DNA of 64,000 nt from Synechococcus sp. MW101C3 (GTDB lineage: Bacteria; Cyanobacteriota; Cyanobacteriia; PCC-6307; Cyanobiaceae). Location of the stretch: positions 124,001-188,000 of the forward strand of contig NZ_NQKX01000006.1 in the NCBI RefSeq assembly GCF_002252635.1. Reading direction: 5' to 3'. Below, one piece after another: positions 8,469 through 16,167 of this stretch; position 1 is the first letter of the stretch, and each line of letters starts with the position of its first letter. Made by a program: the position numbers and the translations under genes. The notes beneath the pieces are model-generated. The model made no database searches. It was not told where the DNA came from and saw only the letters and a list, made by a program, of their open reading frames with translations.

Positions 8469-9032
8469 TCATGGGGCGGCGTCCGCCCGGTGGTCCAGGG
8501 CGCCCAGAAACATGTCGGGATCCAGATCGGGCCGGCGGCGCAGCGCAAACACGGTGCCGGCGTTGCCGCGGCTGAGGCGCAGCTGATCATCAAGAAACGT
8601 GACATCCAGCCAGGCGGGAAATCCCTGCTGAACGGCGCGGAACAGCTCCAGCCGACGGCCCGCCAGCTCGGGCCCGCGCCAACCACCCCGCTCGAAGGTC
8701 ACGCTCACCCGCTGGGCGCCGGTGACGGCGATGCGGGCCTGCACGCCGATGGCTGCCAGTGGCCCCAGGGGACCCGCCAGTCGCAGCAGGTTCATCGCCT
8801 GGCCCCGTTGCGGCAGCAGCACCTGCAGGTTCTCCAGCCAGGGCGCCACTTTGAGATAAGGCAGTTGGCTGCTGCTCCAGCGCAGTTCCCACACGCCTGT
8901 CAGCTGCTCCAGCTGGCGGTCCAGATCGGCGGGCGCCTCCTGCTCCAACCCCTGGATCAGGGCCAGCAGTGCGTCGTCGGCCATGGATCCGGGCCGCTCC
9001 AGGGCGTCGAGAAGCTGCTGGCGTAGTGGCAT
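8469..9032 (-). CDS. PAP/fibrillin family protein
   Basis: Encodes about 187 residues from the ATG before PLRQQLLDAL; the frame is open further upstream but that part is basic and unstructured. The signature LTGVWELRWSSSQLPYLKVAP fits the plastid lipid-associated protein (fibrillin) family, whose lipocalin-like members associate with thylakoid membranes or plastoglobule-like lipid bodies. Cyanobacterial members are linked to photoprotection and lipid handling. The core is followed by a predicted beta-rich region ending in DMFLGALD. There is no membrane segment. It is transcribed away from the RRM gene. Confidence 0.8.
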   Translation of the reverse strand: MPLRQQLLDALERPGSMADDALLALIQGLEQEAPADLDRQLEQLTGVWELRWSSSQLPYLKVAPWLENLQVLLPQRGQAMNLLRLAGPLGPLAAIGVQARIAVTGAQRVSVTFERGGWRGPELAGRRLELFRAVQQGFPAWLDVTFLDDQLRLSRGNAGTVFALRRRPDLDPDMFLGALDHRADAAP

Positions 9033-9196
9033 GGAGGAGGGCTGGCAATGGGTAGAAAACACACCGCGACGACGGGGAGACTTGGACGGACGTACGGGGC
9101 GAGCTCCTGTACGATTTGGTTGATTCCTAGATCCCTGGCCAGTCCACAAGTCTGTTCAAGACGTCGACGGATCCGTTCAAGTTTTTTCTCAGCTCA

Positions 9197-9565
9197 ATGA
9201 CAATCTACGTAGGCAACCTCTCGTTCGATGCCGAACAGGAGGATCTCCGTGACCTCTTCAGTCAGTACGGGGAAGTTCGCCAGTGCAGCCTGCCTCTCGA
9301 TCGGGAAACCGGCCGGAAGCGCGGTTTTGCCTTTGTCGAACTGGCCAATGATGCCGAAGAACAGAAAGCCATCGACGATCTCCAGAACGTCGAATGGATG
9401 AATCGCATGATCCGCGTCAACAAAGCTGAGCCGCGTGGCGGCGGCGGTGGCGGCGGCAATCGCGGTGGTGGCGGCGGCTACGGCGGTGGCGGTGGCGGTG
9501 GCTACGGCGGCGGTGGTGGCGGCGGCGGCTACGGCGGTGGTGGTGGCGGCCGCAGCCGTTACTGA
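9197..9565 (+). CDS. glycine-rich RNA-binding protein (RRM)
   Basis: Encodes 122 residues: a single RRM over about residues 1-80 and a glycine-rich tail. RNP2 is IYVGNL (residues 3-8) and RNP1 is KRGFAFVE (residues 41-48). The tail is almost pure Gly with regularly spaced Tyr and Arg, ending GGRSRY. This is the cyanobacterial Rbp family, similar to plant GRPs, often cold-induced or involved in mRNA localisation and turnover. The tail DNA is a GGC/GGT repeat and may vary in length between strains. A strong rho-independent terminator follows about 70 bases downstream. The roughly 160-base upstream gap probably holds the promoter and a 5' UTR. Confidence 0.93.
   Translation: MTIYVGNLSFDAEQEDLRDLFSQYGEVRQCSLPLDRETGRKRGFAFVELANDAEEQKAIDDLQNVEWMNRMIRVNKAEPRGGGGGGGNRGGGGGYGGGGGGGYGGGGGGGGYGGGGGGRSRY
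9437..9557 (+). repeat. GGC/GGT codon repeat encoding polyglycine tail
   Basis: Imperfect tandem GGCGGTGGC-type units interrupted by TAC codons (GGYGGG protein units). The low complexity makes slippage and length polymorphism likely. Confidence 0.8.
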
Positions 9566-9623
9566 GCCGGTACTGAATTCACTAGTTGCTGATTCAACGA
9601 AGCGGCCTTCGGTCTCTTCCTGA

Positions 9624-11201
9624 TCAACCTTCAAGCCTCGCCCTGTGCGGGGCTTTTTTTATGGCTGCCGCCCGACAGACGCCGCCGACCAGCGCCAGCA
9701 CCAGCAGGGGCAGTTCGCCCCAGCGCACGTAGGGGGTCCACGCCGTGCGGTGCTCCAGCGCGAACAGGCCGGTGGCGGCATGCCCGGCGGCCAGCCGCTG
9801 GCGAATCACTCCGTGGTGGTCCACCACCAGGCTCGGACCGGTGTTGGCGGCACTGGCCAGCCAGCGGCCCGTTTCGATCGCACGCAGCTGGCTGAGGGCC
9901 GCGAACTGGTGCTGCAAGAGCGGGGGATAGGGATCGAGGTTGGCTGTGGCCAGCAGCCAGCCGGCTCCGGCGCGGCTGGCGGCCGCCAGCCCCCGGCCGT
10001 CCGCCAGCTCGTAACAGATGGCCACAGCGAGCGCGCCCCCCGGCCGCTGCAACAGGCGCGAGGGCGCCCCGGGCTGCACCCCGCCCACTGCCGACAGGCC
10101 GGCCCAGCGCCACCAACGCGCCAGCGGCACCCATTCCCCAAGCGGCACCAGCCGGTGCTTGTCGAGGGCGGACACGGGCTGGAGGGAGCCCGGCGGGAAG
10201 CGCAGCACACTGCTGCGCAGCTCTTCTCCCACCTGCCGGAAGCCACCGCTGAGCACCTCCACCGGCCCCGTTGCCGGCAGGTGTTGCCCCAGGGCGAGAG
10301 CCCCCTCCGGCAGCACCAGCAGATCCACCTGCCGCTGCATCGCCTCCGCCTGAGCGGCGGCCAGACGGCGGCGTAGCAGGAGTTGCTGATCGGCGTCGAA
10401 CTTGCGCCGCGTGGGAATCGCCGGCTGCAGCACCAGCACGAGCTCCCGCAGGTCTACGGCCTCGCTGTGCTGGATTGCAGTGTGCTTGGCCGGGATCTGG
10501 CTCAGTCGCTGGTCCGGTTTCTGACCAGTGCTCTGGCGCTGACCTTCCAAAACTCCCAGCTGGCTCCAGCCGATCAGGTGCAGCAGCAGGATCGAGGCCG
10601 CCAGGAGCACACCGCTGCGACGCCGCCGCTGCGGGCCGCCGGCCAGCACCCGCCAGAGACCCCAGCCGATCAACAGCTGGACCGCCGCCACCAGGCCACT
10701 GCCGCCCAGTGCCGCCAGCCCGGCCAGGGGCCGGTCGCCGGGCAGGGCCGAGGCCCCGAGCCCGATCCAGAACAGCGGCCCGGTGGCCAGCGTCACTTCC
10801 GCCAGACCCCAGAGCGCGGCCGCCAGCAAAGCCGTGCTCCAGCGACGCGGATCGAGGCGGCGCACCAGCAGGCTCCACAGCGCCACCAGGGCGGCACCGA
10901 GCACCGCCAGGGCACCCCACAGGGCAAGGCAGAGGGGCAGGCTCAGCGGTAGCGGCACCCCCACCCAGTCGAGCGGATGGAGCCAGAGCAGCCAGCGGTG
11001 GCTCACCAGCACCGCCGCCGCCCCCCACAGGGCAGCGCCAGCCGGCGTGGTCTGCCCCCACAGCGGCACCAACGCCAGCCACAGCAGGGGCGGAAAGCCC
11101 CATGGGGCGAACGTCACGCCCGCCAGCGCACCCGCCAAGACGGCGGTGAAGGGAGCCGTGAGCGGGCGCGTGGCCCAGGGCAGCGGCCGGTCATCGCCCA
11201 T
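9624..11201 (-). CDS. lnt: apolipoprotein N-acyltransferase
   Basis: Encodes about 525 residues from the ATG of MGDDRPLPW; an in-frame ATG 12 codons upstream is less likely. The N-terminal half has several hydrophobic helices (LAGALAGVTFAPWGFPPLLW is typical). The C-terminal half is a nitrilase domain with the catalytic Glu in VLPEGAL, Lys in DKHRLVPLGEW and Cys in AICYEL. Lnt transfers the third acyl chain to lipoproteins in the inner membrane. The last codons overlap the rbp terminator. The start is divergent from the phasin-like gene with a short intergenic gap, so the two promoters must be compact. Confidence 0.93.
   Translation of the reverse strand: MGDDRPLPWATRPLTAPFTAVLAGALAGVTFAPWGFPPLLWLALVPLWGQTTPAGAALWGAAAVLVSHRWLLWLHPLDWVGVPLPLSLPLCLALWGALAVLGAALVALWSLLVRRLDPRRWSTALLAAALWGLAEVTLATGPLFWIGLGASALPGDRPLAGLAALGGSGLVAAVQLLIGWGLWRVLAGGPQRRRRSGVLLAASILLLHLIGWSQLGVLEGQRQSTGQKPDQRLSQIPAKHTAIQHSEAVDLRELVLVLQPAIPTRRKFDADQQLLLRRRLAAAQAEAMQRQVDLLVLPEGALALGQHLPATGPVEVLSGGFRQVGEELRSSVLRFPPGSLQPVSALDKHRLVPLGEWVPLARWWRWAGLSAVGGVQPGAPSRLLQRPGGALAVAICYELADGRGLAAASRAGAGWLLATANLDPYPPLLQHQFAALSQLRAIETGRWLASAANTGPSLVVDHHGVIRQRLAAGHAATGLFALEHRTAWTPYVRWGELPLLVLALVGGVCRAAAIKKAPHRARLEG
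9634..9660 (+). terminator. rho-independent terminator of the RRM gene
   Basis: An 8-bp stem (AGCCTCGC pairing with GCGGGGCT, one G-U pair) with a five-base loop runs straight into an uninterrupted T-run. It lies wholly inside the last codons of lnt on the other strand, so the same DNA encodes the Lnt C-terminus and terminates rbp transcription. Confidence 0.9.
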
Positions 11202-11251
11202 GGCTTGGGTCCAGGGCGGGAGACCAGGATGGGGCACCGAACGTTGTCGCC

Positions 11252-11593
11252 ATGGAACGGGACAATCTGCTGCAACAGCTGCTGCTGCGTGGGCTCGGCA
11301 CCAGTTCGATGGTGGCTGAGCGGCTGCGCAGCGTCACCCAGTCGTGGGTGACCAGCGGCCGGCTCGATCCCGGCCAGGCCACCGCCCTGGTGGATGACGT
11401 GCTGCGAGCCCTGCGGGGAGACAACCCCGAGCTGGAGAAACAGGCAGGCCGCACGGTGGAGCGCAACGTGGAGTCGTTTCTCCAGGACCTGGGGCTGGCG
11501 CGGCAGAGGGAGGTGGACGAGCTGCGTGGTCGCATCGACCGGCTCGAGCAGGCCCTGCGCGCCCGCCGGGAGACGGAGGACAGCAGCGACTGA
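11252..11593 (+). CDS. phasin-like small helical protein
   Basis: Encodes 113 residues, almost entirely helical and charged, with a C-terminal coiled-coil heptad region (REVDELRGRIDRLEQALRA). The layout resembles small phasin-family proteins annotated in cyanobacteria, but sequence support is weak and no polyhydroxyalkanoate genes lie nearby. A general scaffold role is equally possible. It is followed after about 80 bases by an exported FKBP gene in the same direction. Confidence 0.65.
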   Translation: MERDNLLQQLLLRGLGTSSMVAERLRSVTQSWVTSGRLDPGQATALVDDVLRALRGDNPELEKQAGRTVERNVESFLQDLGLARQREVDELRGRIDRLEQALRARRETEDSSD

Positions 11594-11674
11594 ATGCGAC
11601 CTCGGCCGGAAACCGCAGTGCCCGCTGGCAGAATCGGGCCTGCCACCGTTTGTGCCTTGACCCGCCCGTCCGCC

Positions 11675-12331
11675 ATGCGCGACATCCTGATCAGCTCGAC
11701 CCTCTGCGTCGCCTTCCTGCTGGTGGCTCTTGTCAGCCAGCTGGTGGCCCCCAGCACGGTGGAGGCGGCAGGCACAAGTGCCGCGCTCACGACTGCGGCC
11801 CCCACCGCTAATGCTGCGGCAGCCGGCACCGCGCAGCCTGCTGCGGCCATGGCCGTGAACCGCTTCGAACTCGACCCCGACGACCCCAACCCCACACTTT
11901 TTTCCATGGCTTCTGACTCCAGCACCGATTCCTCCGTGGCCCAGGGAGGTGGCGCCGGCGCTCTCGGCGGTGAGATGGTGGCAGCCAAGGAACGGGTCAC
12001 CCCCAGCGGGCTGCGCATCATTGACGTCAGCATCGGTGAAGGCGCTGAAGCGATCAGCGGCCAGAACGTGCTGGTGAACTACCGCGGCACCCTCGAGAAT
12101 GGCAAGGAATTCGACAGCAGCTATTCCCGCAATCAGCCCTTCAGCTTCCCGCTCGGCGCTGGCCGGGTGATCAAGGGCTGGGATGAAGGGGTGGCCGGCA
12201 TGAAGGTGGGCGGCAAGCGCAAGCTGGTGATCCCGCCTGATCTGGCCTACGGCGAGCGCGGCGCCGGCGGCGTCATCCCCCCCAACGCCACCCTCACCTT
12301 CGAAGTGGAGCTGCTGCGCGTCGGCGGCTGA
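11675..12331 (+). CDS. exported FKBP-type peptidyl-prolyl isomerase
   Basis: Encodes 218 residues. The N-terminus ([19 protein letters not shown]) is a signal peptide or anchor, followed by an Ala/Thr-rich linker and then an FKBP domain over about the last 110 residues. Family features include [37 protein letters not shown] and [14 protein letters not shown]. It should catalyse proline isomerisation in the periplasm or thylakoid lumen. The start is the ATG at MRDIL; the open frame upstream is not family-like. It lies 150 bases before sodB. Confidence 0.9.
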   Translation: MRDILISSTLCVAFLLVALVSQLVAPSTVEAAGTSAALTTAAPTANAAAAGTAQPAAAMAVNRFELDPDDPNPTLFSMASDSSTDSSVAQGGGAGALGGEMVAAKERVTPSGLRIIDVSIGEGAEAISGQNVLVNYRGTLENGKEFDSSYSRNQPFSFPLGAGRVIKGWDEGVAGMKVGGKRKLVIPPDLAYGERGAGGVIPPNATLTFEVELLRVGG

Positions 12332-12362
12332 TTCGCCCCCCCGCCTTCAGGGCGTGATGATG

Positions 12363-12388
12363 GGTGTGATTGTTAAAATGATCACACC
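12363..12388. promoter_or_regulatory. inverted repeat upstream of sodB (putative operator)
   Basis: A perfect 8-bp inverted repeat, GGTGTGAT and ATCACACC, flanks a 10-base AT-rich spacer TGTTAAAATG. No T-run follows, so it is not a terminator. The spacer resembles a -10 element, so a dimeric regulator bound here could block or control the sodB promoter. Half-site spacing does not fit CRP (6-base spacer) or NtcA. Confidence 0.5.
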
Positions 12389-12481
12389 AGCGGGCGGGTT
12401 CACACCGGCGGAAGGGTTCGCTCCGCGGATCGCTCCACGCGTCAGCCCGTCTCCGCTCTTCATCTTCTTTCGGACCCACCA

Positions 12482-13081
12482 ATGGCTCACCAGCTGCCCG
12501 CGCTTCCCTACGAACTCGACGCGCTCGAGCCGCACATCTCCCGCCAGACCCTGGAGTTCCACCACGGCAAGCACCACGCGGGCTACGTGGCCAATCTCAA
12601 CAAGATGGTGGAAGGCACCGATCTGGAAGGAAAATCACTGGACGAGGTGATCCTGGCTGTGGCCGGCGACGCCAGCAAGGCGGGCATCTTCAACAACGCC
12701 GCCCAGGTTTGGAACCACACCTTCTACTGGCAGGGTCTCAAGCCCGGCGGCGGCGGTGCCCCAAGCGGCGCTCTGGCCGACAAGATCAATGCTGATTTCG
12801 GCGGTTTTGATGTGTTCACCGAGCAGTTCAAAGCTGCCGGCGCCACTCAGTTCGGCAGCGGCTGGGCCTGGCTGGTGCTGGATGGCGGCACCCTCAAGAT
12901 CACCAAGACCGGCAATGCCGATCTGCCCCTGGCGCATGGCCAGAAGGCCCTGCTCACCATGGATGTGTGGGAGCACGCTTACTACCTCGATTACCAGAAC
13001 CGCCGCCCGGATTACATCTCTACCTTCCTCGACAAGCTGGTGAACTGGGAGTTCGTGGCCGCCAATCTGGCTGCCGCCTGA
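12482..13081 (+). CDS. sodB: iron superoxide dismutase
   Basis: Encodes 199 residues. Metal ligands His27, His79 (WNHTFYW), Asp161 and His165 (DVWEHAYY) are all present, and NNAAQVWNH together with FGSGWAWL places it with the Fe type. It converts superoxide to peroxide and oxygen in the cytosol. Cyanobacteria often use Ni- or Fe-SOD, so its presence suggests at least partial reliance on Fe-SOD. The start ATG gives the canonical [21 protein letters not shown]-terminus. An inverted repeat upstream is a candidate operator. It converges on queA. Confidence 0.97.
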   Translation: MAHQLPALPYELDALEPHISRQTLEFHHGKHHAGYVANLNKMVEGTDLEGKSLDEVILAVAGDASKAGIFNNAAQVWNHTFYWQGLKPGGGGAPSGALADKINADFGGFDVFTEQFKAAGATQFGSGWAWLVLDGGTLKITKTGNADLPLAHGQKALLTMDVWEHAYYLDYQNRRPDYISTFLDKLVNWEFVAANLAAA

Positions 13082-13093
13082 ACCCTCAGGGCC

Positions 13094-14242
13094 TCAGGGC
13101 CTGGCCCCCGGCAGCACCGCTGCCGGGGCAATCCACATGGCATCGCCATAGGAAAAGAAGCGGTAACCCTCGTTGATCGCCGTGGCGTAGAGCTCCAGCA
13201 GCCGGGGACGCCCGATCAGGGCACTCACCAGCAGCAGCAGCGAGCTCTGCGGCAGGTGGAAGTTTGTGATCAGCCCTTCCACCACCCGAAAGCGGAACCC
13301 GGGCTGAATCACTAGGGCCACCGGCCCTTGAAAAGGCTGCAGCACGCCATCCGCTGACGCGGCGGCAGCCCCTTCCAGCGCCCGCACGCTCGTGGTGCCC
13401 ATCGCGATCACCCGCCCGCCAGCGGCGCGTGTGCTGGCCACCGCCTCCACCACCTCCGCCGACACCTCCACCCATTCGCTGTGGAGTTCGAGCGCGCTGA
13501 GATCTTCCGTTTCCACCGGCCGGAAGGTGCCCAGCCCCACGTGCAGCGTGATCGCCACGAGGCGCACCCCGCGGGCCTTCAGCGCCGCCAGCAGCTTGTC
13601 GCTGAGATGCAACCCCGCCGTCGGTGCTGCCACGGCACCGGGTTTGTCGGCGTAGCGCGTCTGGTAGCGCTCGTCGTCGCTGCTGTCCTGCTGGTGGATG
13701 TAGGGCGGCAGGGGCATGCTGCCGTAACGATCCAGGAGCGCCTCGATAGCTGCGGCATCAACGCAGTGGGGCGGGAACTGGATCACCCGGCCGCCGCTGG
13801 CCTGATCCACCTCCAGCACTGTGACCACCAGCGGTGGTCCATCAGTGGCCTGCGGCGACAGTCCCCCAGCAGCCTGCAGCTCAAGCTCCTCACCGGGGTG
13901 GAGGCGTTTGGCGGGCCGTGCCAGACACAACCAGCGCCCTTCCCCGCGGGGTTCCAGCACCAGCAGTTCCGCGGCCCCGCCGGTGCGGCGCCGTGCCGCC
14001 AGCCGCGCCTTGAGCACGCGGGTGTTGTTCACCACCAGCAGATCGCCGGGCTTGAGCTCCTCGGCCAGATCCCACACCGTTAAGTGCCGCGGCGGAGCCG
14101 GCTCCGGCTCCACGGCCAGCAGGCGGGCCGCATGGCGCGGTTCCGCCGGCCGCTGGGCGATGCGCTCCTCGGGCAGATGGAAGCTGTAGCTGGAGAGCAG
14201 CGTGTCCGGATGGCTCAGGGAGCCGGCGGCAGGGTTCGACAC
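13094..14242 (-). CDS. queA: S-adenosylmethionine:tRNA ribosyltransferase-isomerase
   Basis: Encodes 382 residues. Diagnostic segments are [15 protein letters not shown] near the N-terminus, [35 protein letters not shown] and [16 protein letters not shown]. QueA moves ribosyl from SAM to 7-aminomethyl-7-deazaguanine in tRNA, making epoxyqueuosine. It starts eight bases after pdhC ends and is the last gene of the reverse run. A YhhQ-type queuosine precursor transporter lies about 35 kb away in the same window, consistent with salvage of the base. Confidence 0.96.
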   Translation of the reverse strand: MSNPAAGSLSHPDTLLSSYSFHLPEERIAQRPAEPRHAARLLAVEPEPAPPRHLTVWDLAEELKPGDLLVVNNTRVLKARLAARRRTGGAAELLVLEPRGEGRWLCLARPAKRLHPGEELELQAAGGLSPQATDGPPLVVTVLEVDQASGGRVIQFPPHCVDAAAIEALLDRYGSMPLPPYIHQQDSSDDERYQTRYADKPGAVAAPTAGLHLSDKLLAALKARGVRLVAITLHVGLGTFRPVETEDLSALELHSEWVEVSAEVVEAVASTRAAGGRVIAMGTTSVRALEGAAAASADGVLQPFQGPVALVIQPGFRFRVVEGLITNFHLPQSSLLLLVSALIGRPRLLELYATAINEGYRFFSYGDAMWIAPAAVLPGARP

Positions 14243-14249
14243 CGTCGGT

Positions 14250-15614
14250 TCAGAGCGCCAGGCTTTCGGGCCGGTGTTCGATCAGGTCGGCCAGATCCTT
14301 GAGGAACGCCGCCCCGTGGGCGCCATAGATCACCCGGTGGTCGGCGGTCAGGTTCACCTGCATCTGGCGCTTGACGGCGATCGAGCCATCGGCGTTGGCC
14401 ACCACCGTGGGGAGGGAGGCCGCCACCGCCAGGATCGCGCCGGTGCCGGGCGGAAGGATCGCATCGAAACGGTCGACCCCGAACATGCCGAGATTGGAGA
14501 GGGTGAAGGTGCCGGTGCTGTATTCGTCGGGCTTGAGCTGCTTGGTGCGGGAGCGGGCCACCAGGTCCGCCCAGTTGCGCGACAGGCTGTAGAGATCGGT
14601 GCGATCGGCCTCCTTCAGCACCGGCGTCACCAGGCCGCCGTCATCCATGGCCACGGCGATCGCCACATTGACGGAGGCGGGGTACACCATGCCGGTTTCG
14701 CTCGCTGCGGCGTTCACCTGGGGATGGCGCGCGAGCACCACGCCCACCGCCTTGGCGAGCAGGGCCGTCATCGTGACGCCCTTGCTCTTCACCTGCTTGT
14801 AGAAGGCATCGAGCCGATCGGTGGTGATCGTGTAGCCCACGTGGAAACAGGGAACCGCGAGGCTGGCGAGCATGTTGCGGTTCACCGCCCCCTGCAGGGT
14901 GGTGAAGGCCACCGTCTCTCCCGGGCGGCCGAAGCTCTGGCCCGCGGGTGCGGCCGAGGCACCGCCACCGGCCGAAGCCCCAGCGGCAGCGGGAGCGGCG
15001 GCCGTGAAGGGGGCACTGCCTTCCGCCACCCGGGCCACCGAGGCGGGCTGGCCGGCAGCCCGCTCCACGTCCTCGGCCTGGATGCGGCCATGAGGGCCGC
15101 TGCCCTTGAGCGCTTCCAGCTTGACCCCGAGCTGGCTGGCCAGCTTGCGGGCGCGGGGAGTAGCCACCACCCGGCCGTTGCCCGCCGCCGGAGCAGCAGC
15201 CACAGGCAGGCTGGCAGCGGCAACAGCCGCTGGCGCCGGGGGAGCCGCAGCGACCGGAGCCGCCGGCGCAACCGGTGCGGCAACGGGTGAGGGCGAGGCA
15301 GGGGCGGCCACAGGAGCGGGGGCTGCAGCGGGCGCGCTGGGGGCACCGGCCTGGGCAGCGGCGATCTCCGCTTCGGTTTCCACAATCAGACCGATCGTTT
15401 CGCCCACCGGTGCCGTGCCACCGGCCTGCATCAACACGGCGGCCAGGAAGCCCTCCTGGAAGGCCTCCACGTCCATGTCGGCCTTGTCGGATTCGACGAC
15501 CAGGACGGACTCACCGCGCTCGACGCGGTCGCCGGGCTGCTTCAGCCACTCCACGATCTTGCCCTCCGTCATCGTGGAGCTCAGGGCGGGCATGAAGATT
15601 TCGTAGGTCGCCAA
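14250..15614 (-). CDS. pdhC: pyruvate dehydrogenase E2, dihydrolipoamide acetyltransferase
   Basis: Encodes 454 residues. The lipoyl domain carries the modified Lys44 in [12 protein letters not shown] long Ala/Pro linker follows, then the E3/E1-binding domain ([26 protein letters not shown]), a second linker, and the catalytic acetyltransferase domain ending with [14 protein letters not shown]. It is the core of the pyruvate dehydrogenase complex. The alanine/proline linker is GC-rich with low-complexity DNA. The operon also contains lipB, which supplies octanoyl groups for lipoylation of this lysine, so context supports coordinated expression. Confidence 0.96.
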   Translation of the reverse strand: MATYEIFMPALSSTMTEGKIVEWLKQPGDRVERGESVLVVESDKADMDVEAFQEGFLAAVLMQAGGTAPVGETIGLIVETEAEIAAAQAGAPSAPAAAPAPVAAPASPSPVAAPVAPAAPVAAAPPAPAAVAAASLPVAAAPAAGNGRVVATPRARKLASQLGVKLEALKGSGPHGRIQAEDVERAAGQPASVARVAEGSAPFTAAAPAAAGASAGGGASAAPAGQSFGRPGETVAFTTLQGAVNRNMLASLAVPCFHVGYTITTDRLDAFYKQVKSKGVTMTALLAKAVGVVLARHPQVNAAASETGMVYPASVNVAIAVAMDDGGLVTPVLKEADRTDLYSLSRNWADLVARSRTKQLKPDEYSTGTFTLSNLGMFGVDRFDAILPPGTGAILAVAASLPTVVANADGSIAVKRQMQVNLTADHRVIYGAHGAAFLKDLADLIEHRPESLAL

Positions 15615-15677
15615 AGTCCTGGTCCCGATGCAGCCGGCGACGGGATTTTACGCGCCACGCCGTCGCCACCCCGGAGC

Positions 15678-16121
15678 TCAGCCCCCCTCGATCGCCTCCA
15701 CGACGCCATCGCGCACCAGCACCGCCACCTGGAGCTTCTGCACCAGGTTGTCGCCCACCTTGATCTTGCAGGCGCCTTCGATCTGGCCCTGATCCACGAT
15801 CTGCTCGAACTCCAGTTCGCGTACCTGGCGCTGCTGTTCGAGCATGGCGCGCTTCTGCTCCTCCAGTTCACTGCGCTTGGCCGCCACCTGCTGCTGCACT
15901 GAGCCCACCTGCTCCTGCACCCGTGGATCGAGCGGATTCATGCTCTGGCGGCGGATCTCATCCACCAGTTGCTGGCCCTCCTGCTCCAGCTGAGCGAGCT
16001 GCTGATCGGTGTTGGCGACAGCGCCGCTGAGCTCTCGCTCGGCATCTTCCTTCCAGCGCGGTGTCACCACCGCCCGCACCGTGATGGTGCGCTTGATGGT
16101 CAGCGTTTGGCCGTCGGACAT
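15678..16121 (-). CDS. YlqD family protein
   Basis: Encodes 147 residues, acidic and strongly coiled-coil in the middle (QQLAQLEQEGQQLVDEI, KRSELEEQKRAMLEQQ), with short beta-rich ends (TLTIKRTITVRAVVTPRW and KIKVGDNLVQKLQVAVLV). This matches the YlqD family of unknown function found in Firmicutes and cyanobacteria. It sits between the acyl activating enzyme and pdhC in the same direction. No catalytic motif is visible. Confidence 0.85.
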   Translation of the reverse strand: MSDGQTLTIKRTITVRAVVTPRWKEDAERELSGAVANTDQQLAQLEQEGQQLVDEIRRQSMNPLDPRVQEQVGSVQQQVAAKRSELEEQKRAMLEQQRQVRELEFEQIVDQGQIEGACKIKVGDNLVQKLQVAVLVRDGVVEAIEGG

Positions 16122-16167
16122 GGGGGGTTGGTAGCAGCTACCAGGCTGTCAGCCGGTGGAGCGGGGG

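Noticed and set aside
9437-9557. Regular repeat that could suggest a CRISPR or minisatellite
   Set aside because: It is the in-frame polyglycine tail of the RRM protein; units are too short and there are no spacers.
12363-12388. CRP-type site (TGTGA-N6-TCACA) upstream of sodB
   Set aside because: The half-sites are 12 bases apart rather than 6, so a CRP or NtcA assignment does not hold.
12482-13081. Mn-type superoxide dismutase
   Set aside because: The NNAAQVWNH and FGSGWAWL blocks match the Fe-type arrangement.
14202-15290. Forward open frame antisense to pdhC
   Set aside because: It is the complement of the E2 linker and catalytic domains; low complexity and no motif.
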